DNA of 7,472 nt, taken from Planctomycetota bacterium (GTDB lineage Bacteria > Planctomycetota > SKW154). The stretch covers positions 1 through 7,472 of the forward strand of contig JAOAAR010000087.1 of assembly GCA_026418755.1 (NCBI GenBank), read 5' to 3'. A model generated the notes under the pieces. That model was given only the letters and a program-made list of their open reading frames with translations, was not told the origin of the DNA and did no database searches. Within the stretch, counting starts at the first letter, position 1; every line of letters starts with the position of its first letter. Shown in pieces: positions 5,190 to 7,472 of this stretch. A program made the translations under genes and the position numbers.

Positions 5190-6749
5190 TTGAAGAAGGA
5201 GGATGTCAATAATTTACGGAAGAGGTTTGAGGAACTTTGTGAGATAAGCATATCTCCGAAAGGGGGTACTTCAGAAGTCTTAAGCAGGCTTTTGGAGAAG
5301 GTTGCTGCCATTCTGCACGGAAAATTTTTGTTTGTGCGCTGTAAGCAAGGGGGAACATTTGCTTTGAAGGCGGGTTACAATCTGCCCGAAGAGTTAAAGA
5401 CCACTGGAGGTCAGTCGGTTGCGGATGCAATAGACGAAAAAGTTATCGTATCAGGTAAACCTGTAGTTATAGAGAATCTGCAAGAATTTGCACCACTGAG
5501 TAATTCTCCATATATTAAGAAATATCGTCTGAAGAGTTATCTTTGCGTGCCGTTGATATCACACGATGGTAAAGTGATAGGGACTCTATGTCTTGTGGAT
5601 GATAAGAGTAGAAAGTTTACAGAAGAGGATATAAGACTTCTGAATGTATTGGCGCAAAGAATAAGCATGGAGATGGAGAGAGAAGAGTTACTCAATAGGT
5701 TGAAGGAGTCGCAGGAGAGGTATTACAGTTTCTTTGAGAAGGCAAGTGATGGGATACTTGTGATTGAGTTTCTTGAAGGGGGGTTGCTTGAGGCGAATCA
5801 TAGGTTTCAGAAACTGTCAGGTTATACGAAAGAGCAGATTGTAGATATGAGAATTGATGACTTAAGACCCGATAAAGAAGCGGAAGCCTTCGACAGGTTT
5901 AGGAAAGGGTTGATGAAGGGAGAGGAGGAGTTTAACGGTATTCCGATAAGGACAGCGAATGGAGGGATCTTCTTTGCGGACATAAGAGTGAGTAAATTAG
6001 AAGTCGGAGGAAGATATCTTCTCCATTGTTTGTTCAGAGATGTGACTGAGAAGAAAAGTGTTCTTGAGCGAATGATTCGTTCTGAGCGGTTAGCGTCATT
6101 AGGGGAACTTGCCGCTGCTGTAGCGCATGAAATAAATAACCCTATGCTTACGATTCTTGCTTATTCCCATCTTCTTCTTGAAAAACTCGGAGCAGACGAA
6201 AAGTTGCGAGAATGGCTTCAGATGATGGTAGGTGAGGCTAACAGGGTGAAGAAGATTGTGCAGGGGCTTCTTGAGTTTGCACGCCGCAAGGAGCCAGAGT
6301 TGAGTGAGGTGAATGTGAATGATATTGTTGAGTCTGTTGTCCGTCTGGTTGAGAATCAGGCAAAAATCTGCAAAGTGAACATCAATCTCCAGATTTCTCC
6401 TGATATTCCTCTAATTACTGCGGACGCTTCTCAACTGCAGCAAGTTTTTCTCAATGTGGCGATTAATGCTATTGAAGCGATGGAAAAAGGAGGGGTTCTC
6501 ACGATTACTACAAAACCGTTCAAGGAGCAGTGGGTTAAGATAGGGTTTTCTGACACAGGTTGCGGGATTCCAAAAGAGAACCTATCGAAGGTGTTTGACC
6601 CGTTTTTCAGCACAAAACCGCGAGGGACAGGTCTTGGGCTTGCGGTCAGTCACGGGATTATTATGAGTCATAAAGGCGAAATCAATATTGAAAGCGAGGT
6701 GAATAAAGGAACCACAGTGACTATTACTTTGCCACTCAAGAAGGAATGA
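5190..6749 (+). CDS. Soluble GAF-PAS sensor histidine kinase
   Basis: A 519-residue kinase expected to phosphorylate the receivers of this cluster. Domains in order: GAF (about 25-160, with the family's G-T-L-C-L-V-D-D and T-E-E-D-I-R-L-L stretches), a short coiled coil, PAS (about 178-285, ending in R-D-V-T-E-K-K), HisKA with phosphoacceptor H313 in A-H-E-I-N-N-P, and HATPase (about 410-516) with N426 in N-A-I-E-A, D455 in D-T-G-C-G-I, F-D-P-F-F-S-T-K and T-G-L-G-L. There is no signal peptide or membrane segment, so it senses inside the cell, as NtrB does; the ligand is unknown. I chose TTG 5190 because AGGAGG (5177-5182) sits 7 bases ahead and no ATG is available near the N-terminus. Alternatives GTG 5169 or TTG 5136 add 7 or 18 residues with weaker sites. 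The activator gene begins 4 bases after its stop, which marks them as a cognate pair. Confidence 0.9.
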   Translation: MKKEDVNNLRKRFEELCEISISPKGGTSEVLSRLLEKVAAILHGKFLFVRCKQGGTFALKAGYNLPEELKTTGGQSVADAIDEKVIVSGKPVVIENLQEFAPLSNSPYIKKYRLKSYLCVPLISHDGKVIGTLCLVDDKSRKFTEEDIRLLNVLAQRISMEMEREELLNRLKESQERYYSFFEKASDGILVIEFLEGGLLEANHRFQKLSGYTKEQIVDMRIDDLRPDKEAEAFDRFRKGLMKGEEEFNGIPIRTANGGIFFADIRVSKLEVGGRYLLHCLFRDVTEKKSVLERMIRSERLASLGELAAAVAHEINNPMLTILAYSHLLLEKLGADEKLREWLQMMVGEANRVKKIVQGLLEFARRKEPELSEVNVNDIVESVVRLVENQAKICKVNINLQISPDIPLITADASQLQQVFLNVAINAIEAMEKGGVLTITTKPFKEQWVKIGFSDTGCGIPKENLSKVFDPFFSTKPRGTGLGLAVSHGIIMSHKGEINIESEVNKGTTVTITLPLKKE

Positions 6750-6753
6750 GTCT

Positions 6754-7472
6754 ATGGCGAGCGCTACTGTTCTGGTGGTAGATGACGAGATTCCTGCTTG
6801 CAAGAGTTGCCAGGATATTCTTTCCGCGGAAGGATATATTGTAGAGTTTGTTTTCTCTGCCGAAGACGCACTTAAAGTTCTTGAGGAGAAGACTTACGAC
6901 CTGATAATTACGGATCTTAAGATGGATAAGATAGACGGGATTGAACTGATTGAGCGGATAAAAAAGAAGAAGGAGTCTGATATACCTGTAATTGTAATGA
7001 CAGGTTATGCTACTATTGAAACCGCTGTTGAGGCGATGCGGAAAGGCGCATACGATTACATAACCAAGCCGTTCACTCCTGCGACCCTGCGTGTTGCTGT
7101 GTCGAAGGCGTTGGAGAAATCCAACCTTCTTAAGCAGATACACTATCTCCGAGAGTCCCAGAGGAGCAAGTATGAACTCGAGCATGTGATAGGTTCGAGT
7201 ACAGCGATTCAGGTGGTATACGCGTTAGTTGATAAGGTTGCCCCCAGTGATACGACGGTTCTTCTGTTGGGAGAGAGCGGCACAGGGAAAGAGGTGATAG
7301 CGAGGGCGATTCATTATAAGAGCTCACGGGCGTGTAAGCAGTTTGTACCTGTTGACTGTGCTACTCTTGCTAGGACATTGCTTGAAAGCGAATTGTTTGG
7401 ACATGAAAGAGGAGCATTTCCCGGAGCGCAATATCGTCGTAAAGGAAAATTTGAAATGGCAGATGGTGGTAC
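6754..7472 (+). CDS. NtrC-family sigma54-dependent response regulator (3' end outside window)
   Basis: The first 239 residues of a bacterial enhancer-binding protein. Residues 5-125 are a receiver with D10-D11, phosphoacceptor D54, T83 and K105. A helical linker follows, then the AAA+ domain begins at about 148 (H-V-I-G-S-S). Walker A is G-E-S-G-T-G-K-E (173-180, K179). The stretch L-L-E-S-E-L-F-G-H-E-R leads into the sigma54-contact loop at 220-225, which reads GAFPGA: P223 (codon CCC, 7420-7422) replaces the nearly invariant Thr. Walker B, the sensor motifs and the DNA-binding domain lie beyond the edge. ATG 6754 has AAGGA (6741-6745) at 8 bases. It is translationally close to the kinase gene and the natural candidate to activate the sigma54 promoter at 3015-3030. 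The Pro substitution leaves open whether it activates normally. Confidence 0.92.
   Translation, partial: MASATVLVVDDEIPACKSCQDILSAEGYIVEFVFSAEDALKVLEEKTYDLIITDLKMDKIDGIELIERIKKKKESDIPVIVMTGYATIETAVEAMRKGAYDYITKPFTPATLRVAVSKALEKSNLLKQIHYLRESQRSKYELEHVIGSSTAIQVVYALVDKVAPSDTTVLLLGESGTGKEVIARAIHYKSSRACKQFVPVDCATLARTLLESELFGHERGAFPGAQYRRKGKFEMADGG

Overview
The window reads as bacterial DNA of intermediate G+C. It has strong Shine-Dalgarno sites, short intergenic gaps, GTG and TTG starts, and both sigma70-like and sigma54-like promoter sequences. The phylum cannot be fixed from the sequence alone. An uncultivated Gram-negative-type lineage rich in two-component systems is a reasonable guess, but only a guess.

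Left part (1-2817): a four-helix membrane protein of unknown function is read on the minus strand and runs off the left edge. It is divergent from a two-gene operon on the plus strand: a small YfcE/MJ0936-type metallophosphoesterase, then a group II PLP-dependent amino-acid decarboxylase homologue. The 195-base divergent gap holds one good sigma70-type promoter for each direction.

Right part (2818-7472): a signalling cluster. A 251-base leader carries two adjacent perfect dyads and a full match to the sigma54 -24/-12 consensus, 38 bases ahead of the first gene. That gene encodes a CheY-like receiver domain joined to a complete formate/nitrite-type (FNT) channel in one polypeptide, a rare architecture and the main discovery of the window. 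Next comes a stand-alone response regulator whose receiver is about 70% identical to that of the channel fusion and which ends in a small non-DNA-binding helical domain. Then come a soluble GAF-PAS histidine kinase and, four bases after it, an NtrC-type sigma54 activator cut by the right edge. In the activator the sigma54-contact loop reads GAFPGA instead of GAFTGA.

How the parts may work together (inference): the cytoplasmic kinase senses a small ligand or redox state and phosphorylates three receivers that share the same helix-1 signature, C-[KR]-S-C-x-D-I-L. Phosphorylated activator would switch on the sigma54 promoter of the channel gene, while phosphorylation of the receiver attached to the channel would gate transport directly. 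One kinase would then control both amount and activity of an anion channel.
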